A stretch of DNA of 64,000 nt from Phragmites australis (Eukaryota; Streptophyta; Magnoliopsida; Poales; Poaceae): NCBI RefSeq assembly GCF_958298935.1, contig NC_084921.1:50641001-50705000 (forward strand), read 5' to 3'. Positions 1-10,029 of the stretch are shown one piece after another. The position numbers and the translations under genes are program-made. A model generated the notes under the pieces. It had not been told where the DNA came from. It saw only the letters and a list, made by a program, of their open reading frames with translations, and did no database searches. Within the stretch, counting starts at the first letter, position 1; every line of letters begins with the position of its first letter.

Positions 1-320
1 AATATTTTCATAATAATATATTTTACTATATTTTATTAATATATTAAAAATAGTAATTAAAATTGTATTTTTTTAAACTATATTAATATTCAAAATAACC
101 CTTATTTCAAATTAGATAAAGTATATGTTACGAGAATCAATAAATATATGACATGCAATAGCAACGAGCACTGACACTACAATATGTGGATGACAAAAAA
201 ACCCATTAAAATGTGTAATTAATTGAAAAGGTCCATTGGTTCTCCTCGACGTTCCAAGCAGCCGCCATGCTTGAAGAAAATCAAACCGACTTTGACCCCG
301 TTGACAAAGATGTTTACTAC
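1..320. other. AT-rich intergenic DNA
   Basis: Positions 1-220 are strongly AT-rich. From about 225 the composition turns GC-richer, and short ORFs exist on both strands (for example 223-483 plus), but none resembles a known protein and the plus ORF runs into the MITE that starts at 321. I see no gene here. Confidence 0.6.
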
Positions 321-723
321 GGGCGCGTTTGGTTGCCGTGACGGTGGCCTGCTCTGTTCGTGCGTATATGCGGACGACGGAGACGAGTGTTTGGCTGTCG
401 TCACTAGCGGTCCGAGGCTGCATCCGCCCGTGCACGAATACGGTCCGATGTTGTATCTGCTCGTGCGCTGGAATCGGCAGTAGCTTCGATCCAGGCTAGC
501 GGGATGCTGCGGAGGATCGGCTAGCCCAATGGTCAGCGACAGTAAACCTCATCGTATCTCATATTCAAACTATCAAATATAAACTCAAATTCAATTTGTA
601 TCAGTAAATCTAACTAGTTAAATACTCATCTTTTCTAAAATACAACTTCCTCAGTCTACTTTTTCTCATTCATAATATACGATACAACTATATAAAATAT
701 CATACAGGCAACCAGACACACCC
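321..723. mobile_element. Tourist-like MITE, about 403 bp
   Basis: The left end reads GGGCGCGTTTGGTTGCC from 321. The right end, read on the minus strand from 723, is GGGTGTGTCTGGTTGCC, so the two termini form imperfect inverted repeats. Such G-rich, TTTGGTTGCC-type ends are typical of PIF/Harbinger-derived Tourist elements in grasses. The flanks are TAC and TAT, only a rough 3-bp target duplication. The interior carries no transposase. Family assignment is by terminal motif only. Confidence 0.5.
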
Positions 724-917
724 TATGTGAGCCAAAAGGGCAGAGCTAGTGGAGATCCTCAGCATCGTGGCTCCATGGGCGTCGACGACGTGCTCGTGCT
801 TTCCTTTATTTCTTCTTCTTTTCCTTCACTTTTTTAAGGACGAATTCACATTGAGTTTTTATTTTTATATTCTGTAATATTAATATAAATAAGCATGCCT
901 GATGAAAAGATTTGCAA

Positions 918-1255
918 GCTCTATCGTGTGGTCACTTTATATCTAAAGTCTTAGTCAGGATAGAGATGTTAACATTTAATTTATGATTAAAACTCTGTCG
1001 TGTGATCATTTTTATGTCTAAAGCTTGAGTCAGGACAGTAGTGTTGTTATTTCATAGTTATAACTGAGTTATGTGGACACTTTGTGTCCAAAGTCTGATG
1101 CACGACAGAGTGTTATCGTTTCATGCCTAAAGTTCTATCGTGTGGTCACTTCGTGTCTAACATGTGAGTCACGATAGAGATGCTCTGCTGGCAGCAAGGT
1201 GTTATCATTTCATGCTTAAAACTGAGTTATGTGACCAGCTGCTCTGTGATGCACC
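918..1255. repeat. Decayed tandem array with hairpin-forming units
   Basis: A motif like CTCTATCGTGTGGTCAC recurs near 918, 990, 1066, 1132 and 1220, giving units of about 66-88 bp. Within several units the 5' part (CTATCGTG) is matched by an inverted 3' part (CACGATAG, CAGGATAG), so single units could fold back. The copies have diverged, and there is no coding potential. Confidence 0.6.
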
Positions 1256-1264
1256 TGATCGGTG

Positions 1265-1815
1265 AAGAACGTAATAGCCATATTTATAAAATTAAAAATA
1301 ATTTTAGAAAATAGTCTATTACATAAGAAGAATATTAGTGAATTTTATCAAATTTTTGGAGCAACAGAAGTTTTCTGTTTTGTACAGAGAAGATAAGAGA
1401 GGAAAATAGAGCTATAAATAGTACTTCCAGCCGCAATCAATGAGTGTGTATGTTTAAATTCAAATTGAATAAAAAGAAGAATATCATATGAAATGATAAA
1501 ACTATATACAAATAGAGCACTATAAAGAAACTAACCTTTTGGTGTTGAAAGTAATTTAGAAATTATTGTATCACATAATAAAAATATTAGTGAATATTTC
1601 TAGATTTTAAAAAAATTTATTTGAGGACCTAACAATTGTTAAAATTTATAAAAATAGCCATTTTAAGAATTTTAGTTTAAATTTTACACATACTTTTTAA
1701 GAGAATTTAAATTAAATAGATTGCACATGGATTATGAAATATGTATAAAAAATTCTAGAATTTGTAAGCAATAAAGACTACTGTTTTATACAGAGAAGCT
1801 GGGAATCATACTTCT
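1265..1815. repeat. AT-rich dispersed repeat, copy 1
   Basis: This stretch resembles 3890-4335 in order and wording: an AATTCAAATTGAAT block, a block naming CACATAA and AATATTAGT, a TTTATTTGAGG block followed by CCTAA.AATTGTTA, then a CATGGATTATGAAAT-type block and a final AGAAGACTACT-like segment. It is non-coding and probably the body of a non-autonomous DNA element. The family is unknown to me. Confidence 0.6.
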
Positions 1816-2045
1816 GACTAGTACTGTTCACATGCGTCTTTTAATAAAACGGTAAGAATCTAACCGCTCTGTTAGAGTATGGTTAAGTGTTTTCATAGTA
1901 CCATAGGTGCTTTCCGCCCTCTTAAGTGAAGTACTTCTGACAAGCACAGTGTGAACAGTACTTTTAGCATAGTACTGTTTACACGCGCTCTCTAACAAGT
2001 CGGTAATACCAAGTCGGTAAGTGTCTAACCGCTCTATAAGAAGTA
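1816..2045. repeat. Short mixed direct and inverted repeats
   Basis: AGTACTGTTCACA occurs near 1820, its inverse TGTGAACAGTACT near 1950, and AGTACTGTTTACA near 1971. Copies 1 and 3 are each followed by CGGTAAG and then TCTAACCGCTCT. The segment may be an end of an element duplicated in inverted order. No gene was seen. Confidence 0.5.
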
Positions 2046-2810
2046 GTAGATTTATATTATTATAAATATTTTCACGAGGATTCTACTTATTTAAATATTA
2101 ATATTAAAAAATATAAAAATAAAAAACTCGCTTCATGCCTCCCAATTTTGGAGTAGTGGTTTGTAGAGTAGCCTGCTCCTGTGGTGGGCTCGAGGGGACA
2201 GGCCCACGAGGGCTGATGGGTGGGCCCACCACTGAGCCAACCTGACTGCTAGCAGTGGTCCCAGCCAAGTGGGTCATGGTGCTTTTTCACATATTTAAAA
2301 CCCAGCCGCCCTGAGCATACGAGTCGGTTTCGGTAGATACGTCAAACGGGATACAAGCTACGGCGGATACGTCAAACGGGAGTCGCCACACGGCCCACAG
2401 TTGTGTGGACCGTCCAGAGCTGATGATTCGCTACAAGCTACGGGATGAACTAGTTTCGCCATCCAAGTCTAGACTTCTGCACAGGTTTAAAAATTAAAAA
2501 AATAATTATGTTACAATGCTCCTAAAATTCAAAATACTATCAAAATAGTCATAAGAATTTTGAAAAAAATATTTGATGTAGATGATGCTATCATCTAACT
2601 CTCCAAAAAAGTTAACTAAAAAAATTACTTGTGTAACGAGAAAAAAAGACAAATATTAGGATCCCTAAGATTTGTCTTTTTGTTATATTTTTGTCTTTTT
2701 TTTAGAGCTAGATGATAGAATTATATACACAACATATTTTTTCAGAATTTTTTATGATTATTACTATAGTGTTTTGAATTTTGTAAGCATCGAAACATAA
2801 CTTTTTTATG
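2046..2810. other. Intergenic, no gene seen
   Basis: AT-rich DNA surrounds a short GC-richer block at 2150-2460. I see no ORF with protein resemblance and no clear element ends. Confidence 0.5.
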
Positions 2811-3582
2811 AGTAAATTTCATAAAACTATAGATATTTTGATAAAATTATTGTAAAACTAAAATTTAAGGAATAGTTTCAGAAAACTACAGATTTAGTGC
2901 TGATTTTATCGCAAAACTATAGATAATTTGGTAAAATTATCACAAAACTACAGATTTAAACAATAATTTTACAAATCTACAGATTTAGCACATATTTTTA
3001 TCATAAAATTACAAATTCTAGAGTAGTTGTTCTCAGCCCCATTATCATGACGACCGGACCACTCTTACAGTCTCACAATAGCTGATAGCTCATGAAACAG
3101 ACCATCCAGGAGTTCATGTGACTATAAGCGGGGTCCATTCATCAGGTTAACAGGTCTGTGATGGAATCTATAGTTTTACAATAAAATTAACGTTAAATTT
3201 GTAGTTTTGTAAAACTATTGCTTAAATCTGTAATTTTATGATTTGCGATAATTTTGTCAAAGTATTTATAGTTTCACGAGCTCCCAAATGGTTCGTTTCA
3301 TAAGCTGATAGCTGTTGTGAGACTGCAAACGAGGCCTGACCGTCATGGTAACGAGGCTGAGAACAACTCCTCAAGAATCTATAGTTTTGCGATAAAATCG
3401 CACTAAATCTGTAGTTTTATGAAATTATTTCTTAAATATGTAGTTTTACGATTATTTTGCCAAATATCTGTAGTTTTATGATAAAATTTGTACTAAATCT
3501 GTAGTTTTATAAAATTATTGCTTAAATATATAGTTTTGTGATTATTTTGTCAAAGTTTGGTAGTCTTTTAAAATTTACTTCT
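2811..3582. repeat. Large foldback (inverted repeat) element
   Basis: The left arm starts GAGTAAATTTCATAAAACTA. The right arm, read on the minus strand from its end, starts AAGTAAATTTTAAAAGACTA. The arms carry repeated blocks of ACTATAGAT/ACTACAGATTTA on the left and their complements (TCTATAGTTTT, TCTGTAGTTTT) on the right. Closer to the centre, a GC-richer block at about 3027-3100 (GTTGTTCTCAGCCCC, CACAATAGCTGATAGCT) is inverted at about 3292-3370 (AGCTGATAGCTGTTGTG, GGCTGAGAACAAC). No transposase is present. The structure fits a non-autonomous foldback transposon. Confidence 0.75.
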
Positions 3583-3730
3583 TTTTTATTTTTAAACTTG
3601 TTGCCAGTTGGAAGGTTGATAGGAGTATATATCTGTATTTTTTAAAAACGGACATGTATATTTGTAATTTTTTATTTAAAAAATATAGAAATAAAAACTT
3701 CTTTGGATTTGTTCCTCCCTCTTTAGTATA

Positions 3731-4470
3731 AGAGCATCTTCGACTCTATCTCGCTCCCTATATTTTCATATATATAGCCTCTCCAAAAGATTCTGTCTCT
3801 ATTTCTTTACATGCTACAACCTACTCTTGAAATCTCGCTCCCTAAATTTCACTCACCTATATTTTATTAGTATCCTATAAATAAAAAATATCTGTAATGG
3901 CTATATTTCTAACGGCTAAATTTTATATATGTTTGAATTTTATTTGAATTCAAATTGAATTAAAAGAAAAATATCACATTAAATGATATGAATGCATATA
4001 AATGGAGCATTACAAAGAAACTCACTTTTGTATCATACAACTTAGGGCTAGAAATAATTTTAGAAATCAGTCCATCACATAAAAAGAATATTAGTAAATT
4101 TTCTCAATTTTTGAGAATTTATTTGAGGCCCTAAGAATTGTTAGAATTATAAAAGTAGTATTTTTTTGAAGAATTTTAATTTAAATTTTACATAGGTTTT
4201 TTTAGATGAATCTAATTAAAATGGATTACTCATGGATTATAAAATATATAAAAAAAAATTTAAAATTTTTAGAGCAACGGAAGACTACTATTTTGAATAA
4301 AGAAGATAAGAAAAAATTTGAAGCTATCCACGTATCATCGGCTTCCTTCTAGCGAAATGGACATGGCAAGCGCGTTTTCCTCTCCAAAAGTAGCGAGACT
4401 ATCAAAGGAGATGGCGAGTCCTAGAGACTAGCGAGCGGAATAGAGAATCGGTTGTAGACTGTTTGTTCGG
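3731..4470. mobile_element. Probable non-autonomous DNA element holding AT-rich repeat copy 2
   Basis: The left end around 3731 reads AGCATCTTCGACTCTATCTCGCTCCC. Near 4425-4470 the minus strand reads TCTCTATTCCGCTCGCT, a weak inverted match. Positions 3890-4335 resemble 1265-1815. The inverted ends are imperfect, so the boundaries are approximate. There is no coding potential. Confidence 0.4.
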
Positions 4471-6144
4471 TGGATTTGCTATATTTGGCGATGCCCAGCG
4501 GGATGAAGAGCCGGTTGGAGGGGGCATCGGTAGTGCTAGGAGCCTAGGAGTAGTGGCTCGAGCAATGTGTTGTGATTCGTGAACATCAGTCACCCTCGAA
4601 TCTAGTTCTGACATCCGAACAGATAGACCTGTATTCTCGAGAAAACGCTCCGTTATGGACTATCGTGTAGTATCGACCAGTCTAGTCGATCTGGAGCGGT
4701 CCATGCAGGTCGTGGCTGGAATCTTACTGTTGTTTAGTCTATTCTGCACTAGGAACCATGCATTTGTAAAATATCAATTTTAATTATGTACCGCTTGATT
4801 ATATAAAATATATAATAAAAATTGTTTAAATTTACTATAACTCATCTATTTTAGTATAGATACTAGTGGAGAGAACGGGCAGCTTGCTCCCCGGAATCGA
4901 ACCCGGTGCATCGACATCCATGCTTGTCCCGGGTTCGCGTGCTGCGCTCTCGTCCGCACGCCTGAGCCTGATTCATCACCTCACGTCGGCTGGGCTTCAA
5001 AAGTGAAAATTGGCCGCGCCAGGCCCCGGGGTCGTCGTTTTTGTCCGTCAGATTGGGCCGCTTTGTGCTACGCATCAGCTTCTGGACTAGAACATGTGGT
5101 GGTGCCTGCGCGATCGCACCGAACTTACCCAGGGGGCCGCATCGTGTTGTCGACGAAGCAACGCAAGCTCGTGGCGCCCAAGATTAGCAATCTGTCTTTA
5201 CTTGGTGACAAGCGTTTGCATGTTGCACTTTTTACTAGTATAAGCCAAGGCAACGCGTCAAAGCAGCGCAGCGGACCATTTGGCACTGGCAGGCACGAAA
5301 GTGCCGTTGCCCGGTGGCGTCTCCCATCCCACCTGAAGTTGTCGCTGACGCACCCGTCTCGAGGCCACAGCTCCCAACGACCGGCACGAAGAGGCCAAGG
5401 GCGTCGCTCAAGGCGAGAGGAACGACAACCACCGAAACGAGCTACGCGGCAAGTGTTCTCCAAAGGCCAAACGCGCGCGTCCGCGTCGGCAGACAACAAA
5501 CAGAAGGCCGCTCCGGCCGGCCGCCGGCGGCAAAGCATGAGAGCTAGCTTCGCTGGTGAGTGAAGACGAGCGGCGTCCGGCGGGGTCGCGATCTGGAATC
5601 TGGATCGTACGCTACGCTCCGGACGTGCTGGCGCAGACGCTGACAAGTGCGCTGGGAGTGGGACAGGAGGTCATGCTGCTCTTGTCTCTTCCAGTAATCC
5701 AGTCACGTGTCTGCCGTCACACTGTCTTCTGATCAACTTTGATGCTAACTAGAATCAGCAAATACTTATTTATTATGAAGATCCTCCTATCACTTGCCAG
5801 GAAAAAGAAAACTCAGCCTTCGCTCCCATTCCCAAGTCCCAAATCCCAAACATGAAGTCGAACACGATACTTGGTGGCACGCAGAGACTGACATCCATGT
5901 ACTCCAAGCAATGCCAAAGCAAACCCTGAAACCCAGACAAAAGAGAACGAAATGGGGGGTTTTCAATACTCCGTCGGATTTCCAGATTCCTCCGTCTCCT
6001 GCAGTCCTGCTACACTTGTTCCGTTCCCTCGTTCCTCCGTCCAACTACAACCCCATCGCGCACATCGCCCGGACAGAAACCTCAATTCCATATCGAAACT
6101 AGAGCCCGGGGGCTCGCTTCAAACGCGCCGGCCGCACGCCATCG
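4471..6144. other. Intergenic DNA and upstream region of the NIPA gene
   Basis: The part from 4860 to 5660 is GC-rich, with overlapping ORFs on both strands (5003-5563 plus, 5125-5646 minus). These show no recognisable domain and look like chance ORFs in GC-rich sequence. From about 5790 to 6144 lies the likely promoter and 5' leader of the NIPA gene. No clear TATA box could be fixed. Confidence 0.5.
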
Positions 6145-8257
6145 ATGAGTCCCGGCGCGACGGAAGCAGGCGGCGGCGACCTCTTCGTCGCGAACCTCAA
6201 GGGCTCGCTCCTCCCCACCGCCTCTTCCGCGTTCATCGGCGTCAGCTTCGTCGTCGCGCGCCGCCGGCTCCCGAGCAGGTCTGCTTCTCTCTCCCCGCCC
6301 CCGCGTCCCATAGGCGCTGTCTTGCTCGTTCTTCTCGTCGTATCTGGCTCTAGGTCTTTCTGGTTCTTGGATGCTAATTCGAACCCTACATGCTGTGGAA
6401 TGTGCCAAAGGTCGCTCCTTTATGTCCAGTACAGGTCAATTTCATGTAACAGACGACGTGACCTTCCTTGAATTGCTGAAAAATTTCAGGTGTCGGAGGT
6501 TATGGCTACCTCTTGGAGCCGCTCTGGTGGGTCGGGATAGTCACCAGTAAGCATCAACGATCCTTTTGGCCTCGTTGATTCTTAATCATCCTAGAATTGA
6601 ATTGAAATGTTTGGTCATAACTGGAACTCTGCAGTGCTTGTCGGGGAGATTGCCAATTTCGTGGCTTACATGTTTGCGCCGGCCGTCCTCGTCACACCAT
6701 TGGGAGCGCTCAGCATTATCGTCAGGCAAGTTGGTGAATGTTCAAGCTGGTTTGTTCTGAATGTGTCTTTGTATGCTTATATGGTGATTTGTCGGATGCA
6801 GTGCTGTTCTGGCCCATTTCATACTGAATGAGAAGTTGCGTCGGGTGGGCGTGCTGGGCTGTGGTCTCTGCATTATTGGGTCCACGATGATCATCCTCCA
6901 TGCTCCCCAAGAGAGGACCCCTAGTTCAGTGGAGCAGATTTGGAACTTGGCAACACAACGTAGTAGGTTTTCCAAGTTTTTTCCATGTAGCTACTGCTTG
7001 TCATCACAATGGAATTATGTTTTGAATTTGCTCTGTAATTTTGCCATTGCAGCCTTCCTTTGCTATGCTGCCGTAGCAGTGGCAGTGTCGCTGTTTCTGA
7101 TGCTATATTGTTCTCCGCGGTATGGACAGACAAACATAATGGTCTATGTTGGAATTTGCTCTGTGATTGGATCCCTGACGGTAAATGTTGTGCATGCCTC
7201 TGCTTTTGGTATACTTATTGTTTTGTTTCCAACATGAAGTTTGTTTGGTATTGTGTTTTGTTAGGTAATGAGCATCAAGGCTGTGGACATTGCCATCAAG
7301 CTTACAGTTGAAGGCATAAACCAGGCCGGCTATTTCTAGACATGGTTATTTGCAGCGGTTTCAGCAGCATGTATAGTTATTCAATTAGTTTACCTGAACA
7401 AGGTACACCTCATGCCTGATCAATAAATCAATATACATTAATCAGGAACTTGTTACTCTTAAAATTTTCACAAAACAGTGCATCCTTAACAAATCTAAAG
7501 TAAGATGTTTGAAAACTGTGTCATAGGTTTCCTAAAAGGAATTTGTCTCAGAGGTCACATATTCACATTCTTGTTGACTAATTTATTGCATCGTCAGTCG
7601 TGTGATTGTGCAGTACTTAATTTCATTTCGCGATATTGCAGTACTTAATCTCAATGTTTGGCTACCTTAGTTAAAAAATATTTACAGAGGTTACTTCTTT
7701 AGCAGCTAATATACTTACTGTGTTGCTGCATGTTGTGTTAAATTTGCAGGTACTGGATACTTTCAATACAGCAGTTGTCTCTCCCATCTACTATGCCATG
7801 TTCACGACCCTCACCATCTTAGCAAGTGCCATAATGTTCAAGGTCAGCATAATTTTCAAAAACTTTAGTAAAGGATGGTAGTCTCGTGTTAATTTGTTAG
7901 TAAACCTTTTCTGGTGACCATACAGGACTGGTCTGGGCAGAGAGCAAGCAACATCACCTCTGAAATTTGTGGATTTCTTACAGTTCTTGCCAGTACTGTT
8001 GTGCTACGTTGGACTAGAGATCCTGATCAAACTGTGTCAGCAGGTAGATCTTTGTCCAGTTTGGTAGAACCTGGTATAGCAAATATCTTCAATTTGTTGC
8101 CTCATGAACTTTTCTGTCTATTTCTGCAGACCTGTATACACCACTCCCTCCAAAGATATATTGGCACATCCAAGGAAATAGCTATATTGGGAAGCAAAAA
8201 GACGACTCCCTTACATGTGAATTGATCACTGTTGTGCGGCAAGACTACTTTGTATAG
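6145..8257 (+). pseudogene. NIPA-type magnesium transporter gene, apparently damaged
   Basis: NIPA/DUF803 proteins are multi-pass membrane proteins implicated in Mg2+ transport. Nine exons are visible: 6145-6278, 6490-6546, 6635-6725, 6802-6959, 7053-7180, 7265-7402, 7750-7842, 7926-8043 and 8130-8257. Family hallmarks seen include NLKGSLL near the N terminus, [69 protein letters not shown] and KDWSGQ, ending VVRQDYFV. From exon 2 to exon 9 the phases agree, except that codon 7337-7339 is TAG where the family has Gln before TW. Exon 1 leaves two bases while exon 2 needs one, and the usual Lys/Gly-rich segment after SFVV is degraded. The exon 4 donor could be at 6960 or 6963. About 130 C-terminal residues would be lost. 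It could still be transcribed, and an assembly error is possible. Confidence 0.85.
6726..6801 (+). other. GC-AG intron of the NIPA gene
   Basis: The exon 3/intron junction reads CAG|GCAAGT and the acceptor ends GATGCAG. Joining gives SIIVSAVLAH, the conserved family reading, so the GC donor is required by the protein frame. The donor otherwise matches the strong consensus typical of GC-AG introns. Confidence 0.85.
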
Positions 8258-8824
8258 AGACCATCCAGGGTGCTTGGTTTTTCATGTGCTCTTAGTCCTT
8301 CCTATGCAGATTGGAGACTGAAGCCTGTCACCCGTCACAGGACCCATCTTAGTTGACACCAGCTCAAAGCAATTGCAAAATTTTGTAGAAATTATGTTGG
8401 ATTGTGTTCGGTGTGCATCTGAGCGGGTTTACCGTCCCGTCAGAATGTCAATTATGTAAGGCTGTTAGCTTCCTGTTGCTATCATGGCAAAAAAAAAAAA
8501 ACCTTTTCGACTCCAGAGTGTAAGTTGATGTATTTGCGCAGTCCATTGTGTATGTAAAACCCCCAGTTCAGTGATGTTTGAAACCAAGCCAGATGCTTGC
8601 CCTGTTTTTGTGTATATGTGAATATAAAGTAGTAAGCTGCTTGAGTGCTTTGAACATAGGTCCCGCCGGTGTAATCCTGAATATGCAGGAGGTTCGTGTG
8701 CACGCTCATTTGTGTTCGATGGATGTTCCTCTTCTGCGCCGCATGCTATCCGACTTTCGGTCGTCTTGTCGGGCTTTTCTGAGCTGCCCCTGTGCTTTCC
8801 ACCTTCCAAATAATGAGCAGTGGC

Positions 8825-8976
8825 GTATCCAAACTATTACAGTATCCTCTGTCATTAACACTGTAGCAGTACTGTATCACTGAATACAGTAACCGACGAA
8901 TTCCCAGTGCTACAGTACACCGCAAAGTACTGTAGCACTGGAATTTGCAGATTTAGAGACTCCGTTAGAGATGGCC
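8825..8976. mobile_element. TTA-type MITE remnant (left end degraded)
   Basis: The segment shares CACTGTAGCAGTACTGTATCAC, a CTACAGTA block, a CTGTAGCACT block and the end CTCCGTTNGAGATGGCC with the complete MITE at 42754-42965. The left terminal repeat is not recognisable. It lies beyond the NIPA gene's 3' region. Confidence 0.65.
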
Positions 8977-10005
8977 TAAGAGGTTCTCCCTCCTCTCTTT
9001 TCTCTTTCTTCTCTTTTTCCTCTTACGTACCAAAAAAAATTGCCCCCCTGATCAGCCCATGGTAATGAGCATCTCATATTACCTAGGAAGGTAATAACTA
9101 AGGACTTAATGAGCTTGCTATTCTGTCGATCAAAATTTCTCAGCCAATTCGTTACCGCGTTGGCGCAGTGCCTGCACGAATTCATACAGGTCTAGATTTT
9201 CCAAATTCCTTATTGAGTTGGCCGTTCGTGATGAATGTATTGCACAGATTCTAACTCTGAAGGGAATTTTTACTACTTAAAAAAACACGTAGTATTTACT
9301 GAAGCCTTCCTGTACCTTCAGAAGTTCCGCCGTAGCTCCACACCTACTCATCCCCACGCCCCAGCTCTGCACTCGCGTCCCCTCCAAATTGCCATGACCC
9401 CTCAGCACGTCGCGCGCCGCGCCCTCCCTATTTCCGATCGGATCGTCGGTCGCGCTGCGCAGTCTCTCGCTGCTCATCTCCGTAGCACCAGCATCGATCA
9501 CGGCCACCGGCTGCTCGTCTCCTCTTGCTCCACTCCCGCACCACGGGCAAGGCCGGCTCTGAGCACTCCTCACACCGGCCAAGTTCATTCAGCCTAGCCG
9601 TCCGCGCCGCCGCCCCTCTGGTTCCCCTGTTTGATTTGTCCTCCACCTTCGCGTTAGGGCGATTCATGTGTCTTCGTTGTTCAGATTTCCCGGTCGTAGG
9701 ATGGACGATTTGAGCTGTGAGGGTTTGCTATTCTCGGCGTTGCTCTTGTGAATATCTCAGAGTTTCCTCGCGCTGCTGAACTTGATCCGCCTGTCCTTGC
9801 AAGAACAAGTCATGTGAGTGTTCTCGATAGAGCATGTGATTCATCTGTTTAGCAGTGCATTTCTCTGCAATTGTTTTCATTTGCATTTTTCAAATGCTGC
9901 ATCCTGGGATTCTAGGCCCAAGCCTAAGTGGTGCATTTCTCTCAGATCTTTTTGATTTTTTCAGAGGTGTCGTAATGATTTTAGATATGCTAAATCACAA
10001 TACAT
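8977..10005. other. Unassigned region with a GC-rich island
   Basis: Positions 9330-9720 are GC-rich, with overlapping ORFs on both strands (9235-9597 plus, 9277-9588 minus) that match nothing I recognise. The composition resembles the 5' part of a grass gene, so a captured or truncated 5' exon is possible. From 9720 to 10005 I see no feature. Confidence 0.4.
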
Positions 10006-10029
10006 ATGATGCCTTGCAATTTTGCTAAT

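Noticed and set aside
4885..4910. tRNA-like B box (GGTTCGATTCC on the minus strand)
   Set aside because: The T-arm has a mismatch, and no acceptor, D or anticodon arms can be drawn around it. It is probably chance or a degraded tRNA-derived repeat.
5003..5646. Two overlapping ORFs of 170-190 codons on opposite strands
   Set aside because: GC-rich sequence, Arg/Ser-rich translations, no domain and no splice or start context.
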